Shown here: positions 21,101 through 29,952 of the stretch, in pieces
Layout of the letters: each line of letters opens with the position of its first letter
How positions within the stretch are numbered: position 1 is the first letter of the stretch
Assembly: GCA_028753945.1 (NCBI GenBank)
Contig: JAPNXP010000010.1
Location: forward strand, 5,707,042 to 5,771,041
Length of the DNA: 64,000 bases
Direction of reading: 5' to 3'
From: Hexactinellida sp. DTS-2022
Lineage: Eukaryota > Porifera > Hexactinellida
Program-made: the position numbers and the translations under genes
The notes under the pieces: model-generated
The model's input: the letters and a program-made list of their open reading frames with translations, nothing else
The model's database searches: none
What the model was told of the DNA's origin: nothing

Positions 21101-21203
21101 AAATTTGTTCTGAGAGTTTGGTTTCTATTACTTCCTTAGGAACAGTTCCTTTGCTTTGGAATGAATTTTTCTTGCCTTTCTTTGCGCCCCGACCTGAACT
21201 CAT
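18198..21203 (-). CDS. Argonaute (AGO clade), intronless
   Basis: A 1001-aa uninterrupted frame. Order: Lys/Gln/Pro-rich N-terminus (1-150), N and linker region (about 155-375), PAZ (about 375-495, with PLEVCVIKRGQ after the fold), MID and PIWI (about 600-980). The slicer tetrad is present: Asp747 in MGADVNH, Glu795 in HRQEIIIEF, Asp827 in FYRDGVSESQF and a His of ATHYHVL (919 or 921). QKRHHMRMF, YLCSHAALKGTARATHYH and SVSIPPPVYYADLIAYR are AGO-clade rather than PIWI-clade signatures. It should bind a small guide RNA and cleave complementary RNA. Unusual points are the long low-complexity N-terminus and a basic tail (RKRGGS) instead of the common YFA end. Its 5' flank and first 39 codons are duplicated several times in the next 10 kb. 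Confidence 0.96.
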   Translation of the reverse strand: MSSGRGAKKGKKNSFQSKGTVPKEVIETKLSEQISKTTLKEKGAEFIPQQIEEFQIPPLVDKESEGGATKYEFTTKQQQSPKQQQTPKQKQNPKDKIPSAFQPPPVVVKESEATSQGGATKQTKQQQSPKQTKQDSPKETKQIQLHISPSYIPPNRPGYGSLGKTIKVLVNFFPIQIPNICIHQFDVKIFPINLNGDISDNDVTNKYVCKMVFSALCKQQLNNAFPAYDGRAIMYCKEQIEGKYKVDWFEKDSGVSDIKRSHFVVLKRTASVDLSLITEITLREEKFDSKSQHDKFIYEYQAAMNALDTIFRQFAAFNYTSVGRGFCRSNISDLDPGIELWDGFFQSARPGYKQVYLNVDLSYRPFFKPINLVDYLSQFLRLRNRSELTRRLLQFDVQEKAAKEISGLEIFPNHISYNRKYKIKLRSSDVFLRPANVESFLYEDKKITVQKYFETAYDYILEYPNLLCINVGRGDKVIAMPLEVCVIKRGQVKHDELNKFQKQNMIEATALWPNKRCEMIEDVAYAVLPSNDPLRDYYNIKTSNQMTEAVCGQLNPPNIQYRNETIKDQSGKWQITGCHLITAIPFDHWAIAHISRYGNEVRYDYLITELQKQAKLKGIQMNRPINERDTQNNWSNIRGGIGDIRDLIYSIYETFSGLQMILCIIDRDLKVGNINSDDIYNQIKLIGDSELNILTQCIDQKNASNVKGSTIGGICLKINAKLGGINHFATVEETVELLNGTMVMGADVNHSKPGPNMLEYPSIAVACVALDKHVTQYYSTCRFQVNRVDPKHRQEIIIEFESMCGDLLNQYIHVNRTKPERILFYRDGVSESQFQYALNQELAALKRACHRIHKDFNPKITFVCCQKRHHMRMFQITNDKQKYNVNPGTYLDRVITHPYEYDFYLCSHAALKGTARATHYHVLQDEIQYTPNQLYTITNQLCYCFSRCTKSVSIPPPVYYADLIAYRYHKYFDAYRHNRKVIVNKDRMKMDWDFYRKRGGS

Positions 21204-21297
21204 AATTTTAACTAAAATCTAATTTCTATAAACTAATATTATAATCAGCATATACATTTTCCTTGAATAATAGCCGGTACGATTAATAATTTTGATT

Positions 21298-21400
21298 ATT
21301 AACCGGAGTAATACCCATTGAATAGCCATTTGTGGAACTGTTTGTTCGTCTTAACCGTGTTCGTACTAAATAGGTTCGACTGTAGCTAGTATCTCTCGGG
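21298..21400. mobile_element. Family A element remnant in the Argonaute 5' flank
   Basis: Internally deleted copy of the CAGTAGAACCTCGTTAGTAC family lying about 100-200 bases upstream of the Argonaute ATG; absent from the duplicated Argonaute 5' ends. Confidence 0.6.
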
Positions 21401-21596
21401 AGTGTCATTCGAAATAATTTAATGCAGTTTTTCTAATTAATTTAATAAATAAAGAACTGAACAAGTAAAATACAGATTACTTAAGCTCAGTTACTGTAAC
21501 TGAACTGCCATATAAGGAATGTTTCAATTCTAAAAGACCCATAAGCTCAGAAATAAATTCAGACATAAATAAAAAGCTACTTCAGTTATAATTTTG

Positions 21597-21711
21597 TAAT
21601 TCAAATTACCTGCTAACATTGAAATTTGTTGGTAAACTTATTGAACTTACTTTGAGAAATGCACACTAATTCCCTCAAATGACGCCGCAGTTCTTTCACT
21701 GTAGTAAGCAT
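21597..21711 (-). pseudogene. Small-gene copy s1 (exon 2 deleted)
   Basis: Exon 1 is intact (ATG at 21711, protein MLTTVKELRRHLRELVCISQ, donor GTAAGT after 21651). The second exon is reduced to its last few bases before the GTAATT donor, so the WHSPHCPERWPK part is lost. The following intron and 3' flank (about 21410-21597) resemble the other copies and abut the Argonaute upstream region. Confidence 0.7.
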
Positions 21712-21885
21712 GGTTTGACTTTTACTGATTGATCTGCTGTAGTATGATTGGTTTGACTTTTACTGATTGATCTGCTAGTATGATTGGTTTGACTTTTACT
21801 GATTGATCTGCTGTAGTATGATTGGTTTGACTTTTACTGATTTATCTGCTGTATAGTATGATTGATTTGACTTTTACTCGTCAAT
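21706..21885. repeat. Minisatellite of about 40 bases
   Basis: Four to five tandem units containing GGTTTGACTTTTACTGATTG and ATCTGCTGTAGTATG. They appear to be an expansion of the region between the promoter and exon 1 of small-gene copy s1. Confidence 0.85.
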
Positions 21886-21893
21886 CGTTGGTC

Positions 21894-22080
21894 AAAAAGT
21901 AGTTTTAGAAATTTGTTCTGAGAGTTTGGATTCTATTACCTCCTTAGGAACAGTTCCTTTGCTTTGGAATTTTTTTTTTTTGCCTTTCTTTCCGCCCCGA
22001 CTTGAACTCATAGTTTTAACTAAAATCTAATTTCTAAATAAACTAATAATATAATCAGCATGTACATTTTCCTTTATCAT
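21894..22080 (-). pseudogene. Argonaute 5'-end fragment 1
   Basis: Copy of the Argonaute 5' flank and first 39 codons (ATG at 22011, MSSSRGGKKGK...). The frame stops just beyond the junction, at ACTACTTTTTGA. The junction leads into small-gene promoter sequence (TCAATCGTTGGTC on plus). An A-run has replaced the normal GAAAAATTC region. Confidence 0.85.
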
Positions 22081-22300
22081 AACTGTATTACCTTTTGACT
22101 AGAGGCCTTTATGCACTTTTTGCTTAGTAATTAGTATAGTTCTAGTATTACAACAGCATAATAGTTTTGTTGTAAAATTCGAAAAATTTCTCGATATTGT
22201 TTGCGGCCTGAGGAAATTTTGTTAAGATTTTGTGGCCTGATATAAATGAAAGTTTGTGGAACCCTGTATTAAGCTGTGTTGACTATATTTCAGTATAACT
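22074..22300. repeat. hAT-like repeat P, copy 1
   Basis: Contains GCGGCCTGAGGAAA and GTGGCCTGATATAAATG and a terminal GTGGAACCCTG. Homologous stretches are at 25860-26130 (inverted), 27145-27470 and 62856-62945. The motif CAGGGTTCC..CAAACT resembles hAT termini. Confidence 0.6.
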
Positions 22301-22383
22301 AATAGAGAACTATAAATTGATTATCTTGCCGTGCTTTTGGACCATATATGAATTTAGGTATATAAGTGTACTCGATAATACAT

Positions 22384-22562
22384 ACAGTATAGCCTCGTTT
22401 GTACGAATACCAACGGACGGTAAAATTTTATCCGGAGTTCGTATTAACCGGAGTAATACCCATTGAATAGCCATTGTAAGGACCTGATTTTGTGGAACTG
22501 TTTGTTCGTCTTATCCGGAAATTCGTATTAACCGTGTTCGTAACTAACGAGGTTCTACTGTA
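22384..22562. mobile_element. Family A inverted-repeat element
   Basis: Starts ACAGTATAGCCTCGTTTGTA and ends TAACGAGGTTCTACTGTA, i.e. CAGT...ACTG next to TA as in pogo/Tigger-type elements. No transposase is present. Confidence 0.8.
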
Positions 22563-22667
22563 GCTATCTCTCGGGAGTGTCATACGAAATAATTTAATGC
22601 AGTTTTTCTAATTAATTTAATAAATAAAGAACTGTACAAGTAAAATAATATAAATACGTGTATTGAA

Positions 22668-23160
22668 TTAAATTATTTGTTCCATTACTGTAAATTGAAT
22701 CTTTGGAGCTAGAAGATAAAAGAAATTAATGTTAACTTGACGAGACGAAGTATCACAAATAGGAAATAATTTTTTGTGGTTAAAATTGTTATACGAATTA
22801 CCTGCTATCATTGATGCAATAACCTTTATCAATTGACACTTTTTCAATTTGTTTGGATCTATAAATTCGACGTCCTTTGGCCATCTCTCTGGACATTGGG
22901 GGGAGTGCCAAACTCATTTCCCCACATTTGATCCTGCTAAATATATTATATAATCCTCAAATAGAATTTGGAATAAATGCCTGGGTATTTAATTCTAATA
23001 ATATGGGCATATTTAGTTTATCAGTCAAAAATTAATTAAGTAGTTTTAATTGAATTATTAAGAATTGATGAATTAAATTCATGAACTTACTTTGAGAAAT
23101 GCAGACAAGTTCCCTCAAATAACGCCGCAGTTCTTTCACTGTAGTATGATAGGTTTGACT
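22668..23160 (-). pseudogene. Small-gene copy s2 (start lost, stop in exon 2)
   Basis: Exon 1 region ends at 23091, exon 2 is 22936-22802 and exon 3 is 22708-22668. The usual ATG codon is missing before TTVKELRRYLRELVCISQ, and the codon for the first Cys of exon 2 is TGA. Exon 3 would encode PKIQFTVMEQII and a stop after a CTTCTAG acceptor. It is the left arm partner of intact copy s3 in an inverted repeat. Confidence 0.7.
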
Positions 23161-23445
23161 TACACTCACGTCCTATTTATAGTTTTCTTGAAGGTAACTT
23201 GTCAATCGTTCGTTTGGTATAAATAGAGGCTCTGCTTTAACAGTTTAGAAATCTAGCTTTGTCTTTGCAATACTACGAGTACTAGTGCAGTATTGAGGTA
23301 TTGCAAAGGCTAACTATGTGGGAAATGCCGCTGTATTGCAATTGCTAATGTGATGCATTGTCAATGCAGCTGTACTGAGAATGTTGCTATATCGCAGATA
23401 CTTTGTGTGCAAATGCTGCCTTATTGCAATGTTGTTCTTTTTGTT
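23160..23445. repeat. Inverted repeat, left arm
   Basis: Reverse complement of 24611-24900 with only a handful of differences. The arm includes the divergent promoter pair and a 220-base stretch (GGCTCTGCTTTAACAG... to ...GCCTTATTGCAATG) with no convincing frame. The spacer (23446-24610) is not repeated in the window and no gene was recognised in it. Confidence 0.92.
23174..23225. promoter_or_regulatory. Divergent pair of TATA boxes (left arm)
   Basis: TATAAATA reads leftwards at 23181-23174 toward small-gene copy s2 and rightwards at 23218-23225 toward the repeat interior, only 36 bases apart. The core CAATCGTTCGTTTGG lies between them. This looks like a bidirectional promoter. Confidence 0.6.
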
Positions 23446-24610
23446 TATTGTTTCTTGTTGTTATATTTTCTTGTTACTCAACAATTTTCAATTGATTCTG
23501 AATTTTAGAAATGTAACTGTAGCTATTTTAATCAAACTCCCCTCAAGTGCTTATGTGTGTTGTAGGAATCAGTAGGATAATTTGTTCCCGGATTTCCTAG
23601 TTACCAACTAGATGTAAGTATATTTGACGTTTTGACGTTTATTCGAGTTATTTGTTTTAAACCTTTAAGAGGGGCGTAATATTCGAGTAAACACGGATTA
23701 TTTATGTAGGTCATTTGACTCATTTCTTAGTTGACTAATTCATTGAATTATATGGATGGTTGATAAACTTGTAATGTTATAATTTATTATTGCAATTGAG
23801 ATTATTGATAGATAATGGCAGATATTCTAAGACATAATTTCAAGATACGTAACTTTACATATTAAACGAGTAAGGGCCGCAGGCCCGAATGCAAGTTGTA
23901 AGAACGCGCGTACGCGGACAAGCAGCTTGTATTTTATAATGTGACTTAATTTTGTAACGACTGAATCAAAATTGTGAGAGCTCATTCCAAATTAGTTCCT
24001 ATGTGACGCCATAAACCCATAAATAGGTCGCGTGTTTCATTTCATGAAGTCTTGCCGTCTAAAATTGTCGGCGAATCGGATACAAACTGAGAGTTATTCC
24101 CAATATACGTATGCCTTTATGAGCTCATAATCCCGTTATTTCGTTTAGAAAACAATCAGAACGTTGTCAGCGTGTAAAATTATCCCCGCTTGCAAATTTT
24201 CAGATTTCTAGAGCATATGGTATTTCCTATTAATTCAGGACAAACAAACAGACAACAATTGTGCTCTTAATTAATATACATATAGAGATAAATATACAAT
24301 CGAAACTTTGCAGAATAATATACATGCACTAAATTATCTGCTCCATTACTGTTCGAATCTTTCAGCTAGATGTCACAAATTAGTGTTAACTTGACTCCAC
24401 AGCACTTTCCCTTACTGTAGACAACCAAATATATTGCATAAAAGTACGTATAAATATAACAATTATATTTGAAAAATTCTAGCAAAAATCCTTATTTTCA
24501 GTACTATTATTGTGCCAACTTAGATTACTGAATTGAGTTGGTGCCTTGGTGGTAACATGTATTTCCTATTAATATTAACTTGATTTCAACAAGAAAAAAT
24601 AAACTAAGAA
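23446..24610. other. Spacer of the inverted repeat
   Basis: Non-repeated AT-rich sequence with a small GC-rich hairpin (GGGCCGCAGGCCC near 23875) and, near 24330-24370, a remnant resembling small-gene exon 3. No coding gene is supported. Confidence 0.5.
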
Positions 24611-24900
24611 CGAACATTGCAATAAGGCAGCATTTGCACACAAAGTATCTGCGATATAGCAACATTCTCAGTACGGCTGCATTGACAATGCATCACATTA
24701 GCAATTGCAATACAGCGGCATTTCCACATAGTTAGCCTTTGCAATACCTCAATACTGCACTAGTATTCGTAGTATTGCAAAGACAAAGCTAGATTTCTAA
24801 AACTGTTAAAGCAGAGCCTCTATTTATACCAAACGAACGATTGACAAGTTACCTTCAAGAAAACTATAAATAGGACGAGAGTGTAAGTCAAATCATTCAA
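24611..24900. repeat. Inverted repeat, right arm
   Basis: Partner of 23160-23445. It ends at the TATA box and leader of intact small-gene copy s3. Confidence 0.92.
24821..24872. promoter_or_regulatory. Divergent pair of TATA boxes (right arm)
   Basis: Rightward TATAAATA at 24865-24872 stands about 75-140 bases before the candidate ATGs of copy s3; the leftward box is at 24828-24821. The rightward core, AACTATAAATAGGACGAGAG, is also found before copies s4, s6 and s7. Confidence 0.6.
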
Positions 24901-25007
24901 ACTACAGCAAAGATCAGTAAAGTCAAATCTATCAAACTACAACAGTGTCGTCAAATCTATCATACTCAGCAAATCAGATGTCGTATCATATCAGCCAAAG
25001 TGAAATA

Positions 25008-25486
25008 ATGTTTACTACAGTAAAAGATCTCAGGAGACATCTTAGGGAACTAGTCTCCATTTCTCAAAGTAAGTTCATTAATTTAATTCATCAATTCTTA
25101 ATAATTCAATTAAAACTACTTAATTAATTTTTGAATGATAAACTAAATATGCCCATATTATTAGAATTTAATACCCAGGCATTTATTCCAAATTCTATTT
25201 GATGATTATATAATATATTCAGCAGGATCAAGTAAGGGGATATGCGTTTGGCATTCCCCTCAACGTCCAGAGAGATGGCCGAAAGAAATTTCATTCCAGG
25301 ACCCCAACAAACTAAAGAAGGGGGAACTGATTAAAGTGATAGGATCAATGCTATCAGGTAATTTGCATTACAAATTTAACCACAACAACCATTTCCTATT
25401 TGAAATACTTAGTCTCGTCAGTTAACATTATTTTCTTTTATCTTCTAGATCCAGATATTATTATTATAAAAGAAGAAATAATTTAA
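25008..25486 (+). CDS. Small-gene copy s3, intact, three exons (77 aa, unknown function)
   Basis: Exons 25008-25068, 25223-25357 and 25449-25486 join in phase (GTAAGT/TTCAG and GTAATT/TTCTAG introns). The product starts MFTTVKDLRRHLRELVSISQ, continues through GICVWHSPQRPERWPK and DPNKLKKGELIKVIGSML and ends DPDIIIIKEEII. An upstream in-frame ATG at 24945 would add 21 residues. It is a small, basic, Trp/Pro-containing protein with a likely helix at each end. I recognise no domain. Six other copies lie in the same 11 kb, most of them broken, so this is one of two candidates to be functional. The TATA box is at 24865. Confidence 0.55.
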
Positions 25487-25601
25487 TTAATAATAGATGT
25501 ATGTATATTATTTTACTTGTTTGTGTTTCAGTTCTTTATTTATTAAATTAATTAGAAAAACTGCTTTAAATTATTTCGTATGACACTCCCGAGAGATAGC
25601 T

Positions 25602-25787
25602 ACAGTAGAACCTATTTAGTTACGAACACGGTTAATAGGAATTTCCGGATAAGACAAACAAACAGTTCCACAAAATCAGGCTATTCAATGGGTATTCAAT
25701 GGGTATTACTCCGGTTAATACGAACTCCGGATATAGCGAACAAATTTTTACCGTTCGTTGGTATTCGTACAAACGAGGTTATACTGT
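25602..25787. mobile_element. Family A inverted-repeat element
   Basis: Starts ACAGTAGAACCTATTTAGTT and ends AAACGAGGTTATACTGTA. It is the inverted counterpart of the element at 22384-22562 in the mirrored half of the cluster. Confidence 0.8.
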
Positions 25788-25859
25788 ATGTATTATCGAG
25801 TACACTTATATACCTAAATTCATATATGGTCCAAAAGCACGGCAAGATAATCAATTTAT

Positions 25860-26130
25860 AGTTCTCTATTATTATACTGAAATATAGTCGACACCGCTTA
25901 ATACAGGGTTACGAAAACTTTCATTTATATCAGGCCACAAAATCTTAACATAATTTTCCTCAGGCCGCAAACAATATCGAGAAATTTTTCGAAACTATTA
26001 TGTTGTTGTAATACTAGAACTATAATAATTACTAAGCATAAAGTACATAAAGGCCTCTAGTCAAAAGGTAATACAGTTATGATAAAAGTAATGACAATAA
26101 TATTTAGTGAGAAGGGTGGATTTGTCATTG
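25860..26130. repeat. hAT-like repeat P, copy 2 (inverted)
   Basis: Reverse complement of the sequence at about 22074-22300 and 27236-27470, so the mirror symmetry of the cluster extends beyond the arms described above. Confidence 0.6.
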
Positions 26131-26349
26131 TCTGCACAGCTGTAATTTTAGATTTTATTTATATACTGACAAACCTTTTAACAAATCCTTCAATTGACTA
26201 TGTTCAATAGATGCGAACCCTTCTCAATTGCTTTAGAAGCTAACTATATATACTGACTCCTTGTAATATTCCTCGTGGGTTCTTTCTTTTTGTTATAATG
26301 CTCCTATGAAAAAAGTATAAAACTGTTCCCTTAAATATTTAAAACGAAT

Positions 26350-26415
26350 TTCAGGCTAATACGAACATATTTAGACGGTCCCCTGGTGTTCGTACTAACG
26401 AGGTTCTACTATACG
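26350..26415. mobile_element. Family A element, one end only
   Basis: Right end of family A (GGTCCCCTGGTGTTCGTACT ... AACGAGGTTCTACTATAC). Confidence 0.6.
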
Positions 26416-26627
26416 TATGTTGATAACTTTTATGTTTATTTTTTATGATACTAACTAGAGCAGATTCCATAACATATAATAATAATTGTCAATTTACTGG
26501 TAATTACTAAATAATAAATTTCAGATAGATACGTAGATTGATTCAATTCTAAAAGACCCATAAGCTCAGAAATGAAATTTACACATAAATAAAAACCTAC
26601 TTCAGTTAAAATTTGTAATACAATTAC

Positions 26628-26946
26628 CTGATAACATGGCTGATATTACTTTAATAAGTATAGCCTTTTTCAGTTTATTTGGGTCCTGAAATTTGACTTC
26701 TCTGGGCCATCTCTCTGGACATAGGGATATCCAAATGCATTTCCCCACTCTTGATCCTGCTGGATATATTATATAATCCTCAAATAGAATTTGGAATAAA
26801 TGCCTGGGTATTTAATTCTAATAATACGGGCATAAAAAATTAATGAATTATTAAAGAATTGATGAATTAAATTAATTAACTTACTTTGAGAGATGCACAC
26901 AAGTTCCCTTCAAATGTTTCCTGAGATCTTTCACTGTAGAATACAT
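26628..26946 (-). pseudogene. Small-gene copy s5 (frameshift in exon 1)
   Basis: Exon 1 (ATG at 26946) has one extra base (CATTTGAAGGGAACT against CATTTGAGGGAACT), which shifts the frame. Exon 2 (about 26759-26628) stays open (GKCIWISLCPERWPREVKFQ). A family B element sits directly upstream of the ATG. Confidence 0.7.
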
Positions 26947-26956
26947 AATTTGATAA

Positions 26957-27085
26957 TACAGTGGATGCGGGTAAGAAGGACATCGTCGGGAACTGCACTT
27001 AATGTGCTTATAACCGACATAAATTATATAGGGTATATGGCAACCGTTATCCAACATAGTGTTCTTATAACCGGTGTGCTTATAT
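26957..27085. mobile_element. Family B element upstream of copy s5
   Basis: Starts ACAGTGGATGCGGGTAAGAAGG and carries repeated TTATAACCG motifs; the right end is incomplete. The insertion point matches that in copies s4, s6 and s7. Confidence 0.7.
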
Positions 27086-27144
27086 TATAAAGTTTTACGA
27101 GTTTTGACCCGATTAAGCGGAGAAATCTATTAACCGTATTAAGC

Positions 27145-27470
27145 CAGGGTTCCACAAACTAGGTTTTTCAGGCCGCATGCCCCTAAACAACCTTATGTGT
27201 GGCCTGATAGCCCAATTGCTATCATGCCACACATAAGGACAAATTCACCCTTCTCACTAAATATTATTGTCATTACTTTTATCATAACTGTATTACCTTT
27301 TGACTAGAGTCCTTTATGCACTTTTTGCTTAGTAATTATTATAGTTCTAGTATTACAACAACATAATAGTTTCGAAAAATTTCTCGATATTGTTTGCGGC
27401 CTGAGGAAAATTATGTTAAGATTTTGTGGCCTGATAAAAATGAAAGTTTGCGGATGTGGAACCTGTATTA
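27145..27470. repeat. hAT-like repeat P, copy 3
   Basis: Includes CAGGGTTCCACAAACTAGG, two copies of ATGTGTGGCCTGATAGC-type sequence in opposite sense, and the GCGGCCTGAGGAAA segment shared with copies 1 and 2. Confidence 0.6.
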
Positions 27471-27501
27471 AGTGGTGTTGACTATATTTCAGTATAACTA
27501 A

Positions 27502-27663
27502 TACAGTGGATGCCGGTTATAAGCACATCGTTGGGAACTGCACTTAATGTGCTTATAACCGACATAAATTATACAGGGTTTATGGCAACCGTTTTCCAAC
27601 ATAGTGTGCTTATATCCGATATGTTCTTATAACCGGTGTGCTTATATCCGACATCTACTGTAT
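27502..27663. mobile_element. Family B inverted-repeat element
   Basis: ACAGTGGATGCCGGTTATAA at the left and ATATCCGACATCTACTGTA at the right, with TTATAACCG/TTATATCCG repeats inside. Confidence 0.85.
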
Positions 27664-27795
27664 AACTATAAATTGATTATCTTGCTGTACTTTTGGACCA
27701 TATATGAATTTAGGTATATAAGTGTATTCGATAATACAACGTACCTGGTATCTATCGGGAGTGTCATTCGAAATAATTTAATGCAGTTTTTCTAA

Positions 27796-28307
27796 TTAAT
27801 TTAATAAATAAAGAACTGAACAAGTAAAATACAGATTACTTATATGGAGCTCAGTTACTGTAACTGAACTGTCATATAAGGAATGTTTCAATTCTAAAAG
27901 ACCCATAAGCTCAGAAATAAATTCAGACATAAATAAAAACCTACTTCAGTTAAAATTTTGTAATTCAAATTACCTGCTAACATTGATCCTATCACTTTTA
28001 TTAATTCCGCCTTTTTCAATTTATTCGGGTCTTGAAATGTCACTTCCTTCGGCCATCTCTCAGGACAGTGAGGGGAATGCCAAATGCATTTCCCCACATT
28101 TGATCCTGCTGAATATATTATATAATCCTCAAATAGAATTTGGGATAAATGCCGGGTATTTAATTCTAATAATATGGGTATAATAAATTAATTAATAGTT
28201 TTAATTGAATTATTAAAGAATTGATGAATTAAATTAATGAACTTACTTTGAGAGATGGACACAAGTTCCCTCAGATGTCTCCTGAGATCTTTCACTGTAG
28301 AATACAT
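27796..28307 (-). CDS. Small-gene copy s6, intact exons 1 and 2
   Basis: Exon 1 28307-28247 (MYSTVKDLRRHLRELVSISQ) and exon 2 28108-27974 (GKCIWHSPHCPERWPK, DPNKLKKAELIKVIGSML) are open and join in phase. A third exon from 27893 to 27796 after TCTTTTAG would give a different 32-residue tail starting ELKHSLYDSS; without that splice the frame continues into the intron to a stop. Total about 98 aa. The family B element at 28319-28598 separates the ATG from the conserved TATA promoter, so the element would be part of the leader. Function unknown. Confidence 0.45.
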
Positions 28308-28318
28308 AATTTGATAAT

Positions 28319-28598
28319 ACAGTGGATGCCGGTTATAACTTATTACTTATAAGGACATCGTCGGGAACTGCACTTAATGTGCTTATAACTGTTCTTACAC
28401 GGGCGTCGCACGGCTCTAAAAACTGTACGGTCAAACAGTTAAAGTGGTCCGGACCGCGTGCTACGCCTATGTCTTATAAACGACATAAATTATACAGGGT
28501 ATATGGCAACCGTTATCCAACATAGTATTCTTATAACCGGTGTGTTTATATCCGATATGTGCTTATAACCGGTGTGTTGATATCCGATATCTACTGTA
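28319..28598. mobile_element. Family B element in the leader of copy s6
   Basis: Full-length element from ACAGTGGATGCCGGTTATAA to ATATCCGATATCTACTGTA. It is itself interrupted by a GC-rich block (28390-28472). Confidence 0.85.
28390..28472. mobile_element. GC-rich insertion nested in the family B element
   Basis: An 83-base block absent from other family B copies, flanked by CTTATAAC (28382-28389) and CTTATAAA (28473-28480), an 8-base near-repeat. Near its ends GGGCGTCGCACG and the complement of CGTGCTACGCCT form imperfect inverted repeats; hAT-like insertion is likely. Confidence 0.6.
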
Positions 28599-28604
28599 TT
28601 TGAC

Positions 28605-28665
28605 TTACACTCTCGTCCTATTTATAGTGTTCTTGAAAGTAACTCGTCAATCGTTCGTTTGGTCA
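28605..28665 (-). promoter_or_regulatory. TATA promoter of copy s6
   Basis: Conserved core with ACTATAAATAGGACGAGAGT, directly joined upstream to an Argonaute 5'-end fragment. Confidence 0.5.
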
Positions 28666-28671
28666 AAGTAG

Positions 28672-28860
28672 TTTTAGAAATTTGTTCTGAGAGTTTGGAT
28701 TCTATTACTTCCTTAGGAACAGTTCCTTTGCTTTGGAATTAATTTTTCTTGCCTTTCTTTCCGCCCCGACCTGAACTCATAGTTTAAACTAAATCTAATT
28801 TCTAAATAAACTAATAATATTATCAGCTTATACGGTACGATTAATAATTTTGATTATTTA
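28672..28860 (-). pseudogene. Argonaute 5'-end fragment 2
   Basis: Copy of Argonaute 5' flank and first 39 codons (ATG at 28780), but with a TAA in place of the codon after GKKN, so it encodes only about 13 residues. The junction with the small-gene promoter is the same as in the other fragments. Confidence 0.85.
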
Positions 28861-28871
28861 ATCTATGATGT

Positions 28872-29052
28872 AGAGTAGTAGACTCTCGTTAATAGGAACA
28901 CGGATAAGGGGGAATATCGGTTAAGGAGCACAAAGTTTAATTCCCTAGCCTATTAGTATACATATGCATGCAAGTGACTCGGTTAATACGAATTTCAGGA
29001 TAATACCAACATATTTAGACGGTCCCCTGGTGTTCCTATTAACGAGTCTCTA
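28872..29052. mobile_element. Family F inverted-repeat element
   Basis: GTAGACTCTCGTTAATAGGA at the left and TTCCTATTAACGAGTCTCTAC at the right. Confidence 0.75.
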
Positions 29053-29058
29053 CTTATA

Positions 29059-29237
29059 TAGTAGAACCTCGTTAGTACGAACACGGTTAATACGAATTTC
29101 CTGTTAGTATAAACACAATTTGTGAACCCTTCAAAAGATTTCCAATTCAAATTACACCGGTTTATAATACAAATTTCAGGCTAATACGAACATATTTAGA
29201 CGGTCCCTTGGTGTTCGTACTAACGAAGTTCTACTAT
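29059..29237. mobile_element. Family A inverted-repeat element
   Basis: TAGTAGAACCTCGTTAGTAC to CGTACTAACGAAGTTCTACTA. The F-A pair is duplicated at 30213-30576 together with the neighbouring Argonaute fragment. Confidence 0.8.
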
Positions 29238-29450
29238 ACGTATATTGATAACTTTTATGTTTATTTTTTATGTTACTAACTAGAGCAGATTTTATATCAG
29301 ATAATAATAATTGTCAATTCACTGGTAATTACTAAATAATAACTTCTAGATAGATACGTAGATAGATTCAATTCTAAAAGACCCATAAGCTCAGAAATAA
29401 ATTCAGACATAAATAAAAACCTACTTCAGTTAAAATTTGTAATGCAAATT

Positions 29451-29783
29451 ACCTGCTACATTGATGCAATAACCTTTATCAAATCAGCCTTTTTCAATTT
29501 GTTTGGATCCTTGAATTCGACGTCCTTAGGCCATCTCTCTGGACAGTGAGGGGAATTCCATACGCATTTCCCTCACTTGATCCTGCTGGATATATTATAT
29601 AATCCTCAAATAGAATTTGGAATAAATGCCTGGGGGTATTTAATTCTAATAATATGGGCATAAAAAATTAATTGAATTATTAAAGAATTGATTGGGATCT
29701 TGAATTAAATTAATGAACTTACTTTGAGAGATGCACCCAAGTTCCCTTAGATGTCTCCTGAGCTCTTTCACTGTAGTAAACAT
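29451..29783 (-). pseudogene. Small-gene copy s7 (frameshifts in exon 2)
   Basis: Exon 1 29783-29723 is intact (MFTTVKELRRHLRELGCISQ). Exon 2 lacks one base in the GTGTGGGGAAATGC region and another near the end, so the frame is broken. Confidence 0.7.
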
Positions 29784-29793
29784 AATTTGATAA

Positions 29794-29929
29794 TACAATG
29801 GATGCCGGTTATAAGGACATCGTCGGGAACTGAACTTAATGTTCTTATAAGTTATAACCGACATAAATTATATAGGGTATATGGCAACCGTTATCCAACA
29901 TAGTGTGCTTATATCCGATATCTACTGTA
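29794..29929. mobile_element. Family B element in the leader of copy s7
   Basis: ACAATGGATGCCGGTTATAA to ATATCCGATATCTACTGTA, at the same place as in s4 and s6. Confidence 0.8.
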
Positions 29930-29952
29930 TTTGACTTACACTCTCGTCCTAT

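Noticed and set aside
23381-23575. Hydrophobic plus-strand frame downstream of the inward TATA box
   Set aside because: It runs out of the repeat arm into unique sequence and has no copy in the other arm beyond the arm boundary; coding status is not supported.
24945-25127. 60-codon frame continuing past exon 1 of copy s3
   Set aside because: It reads through the conserved GTAAGT donor; the spliced three-exon model is better supported. Only its upstream ATG at 24945 was kept as an alternative start.
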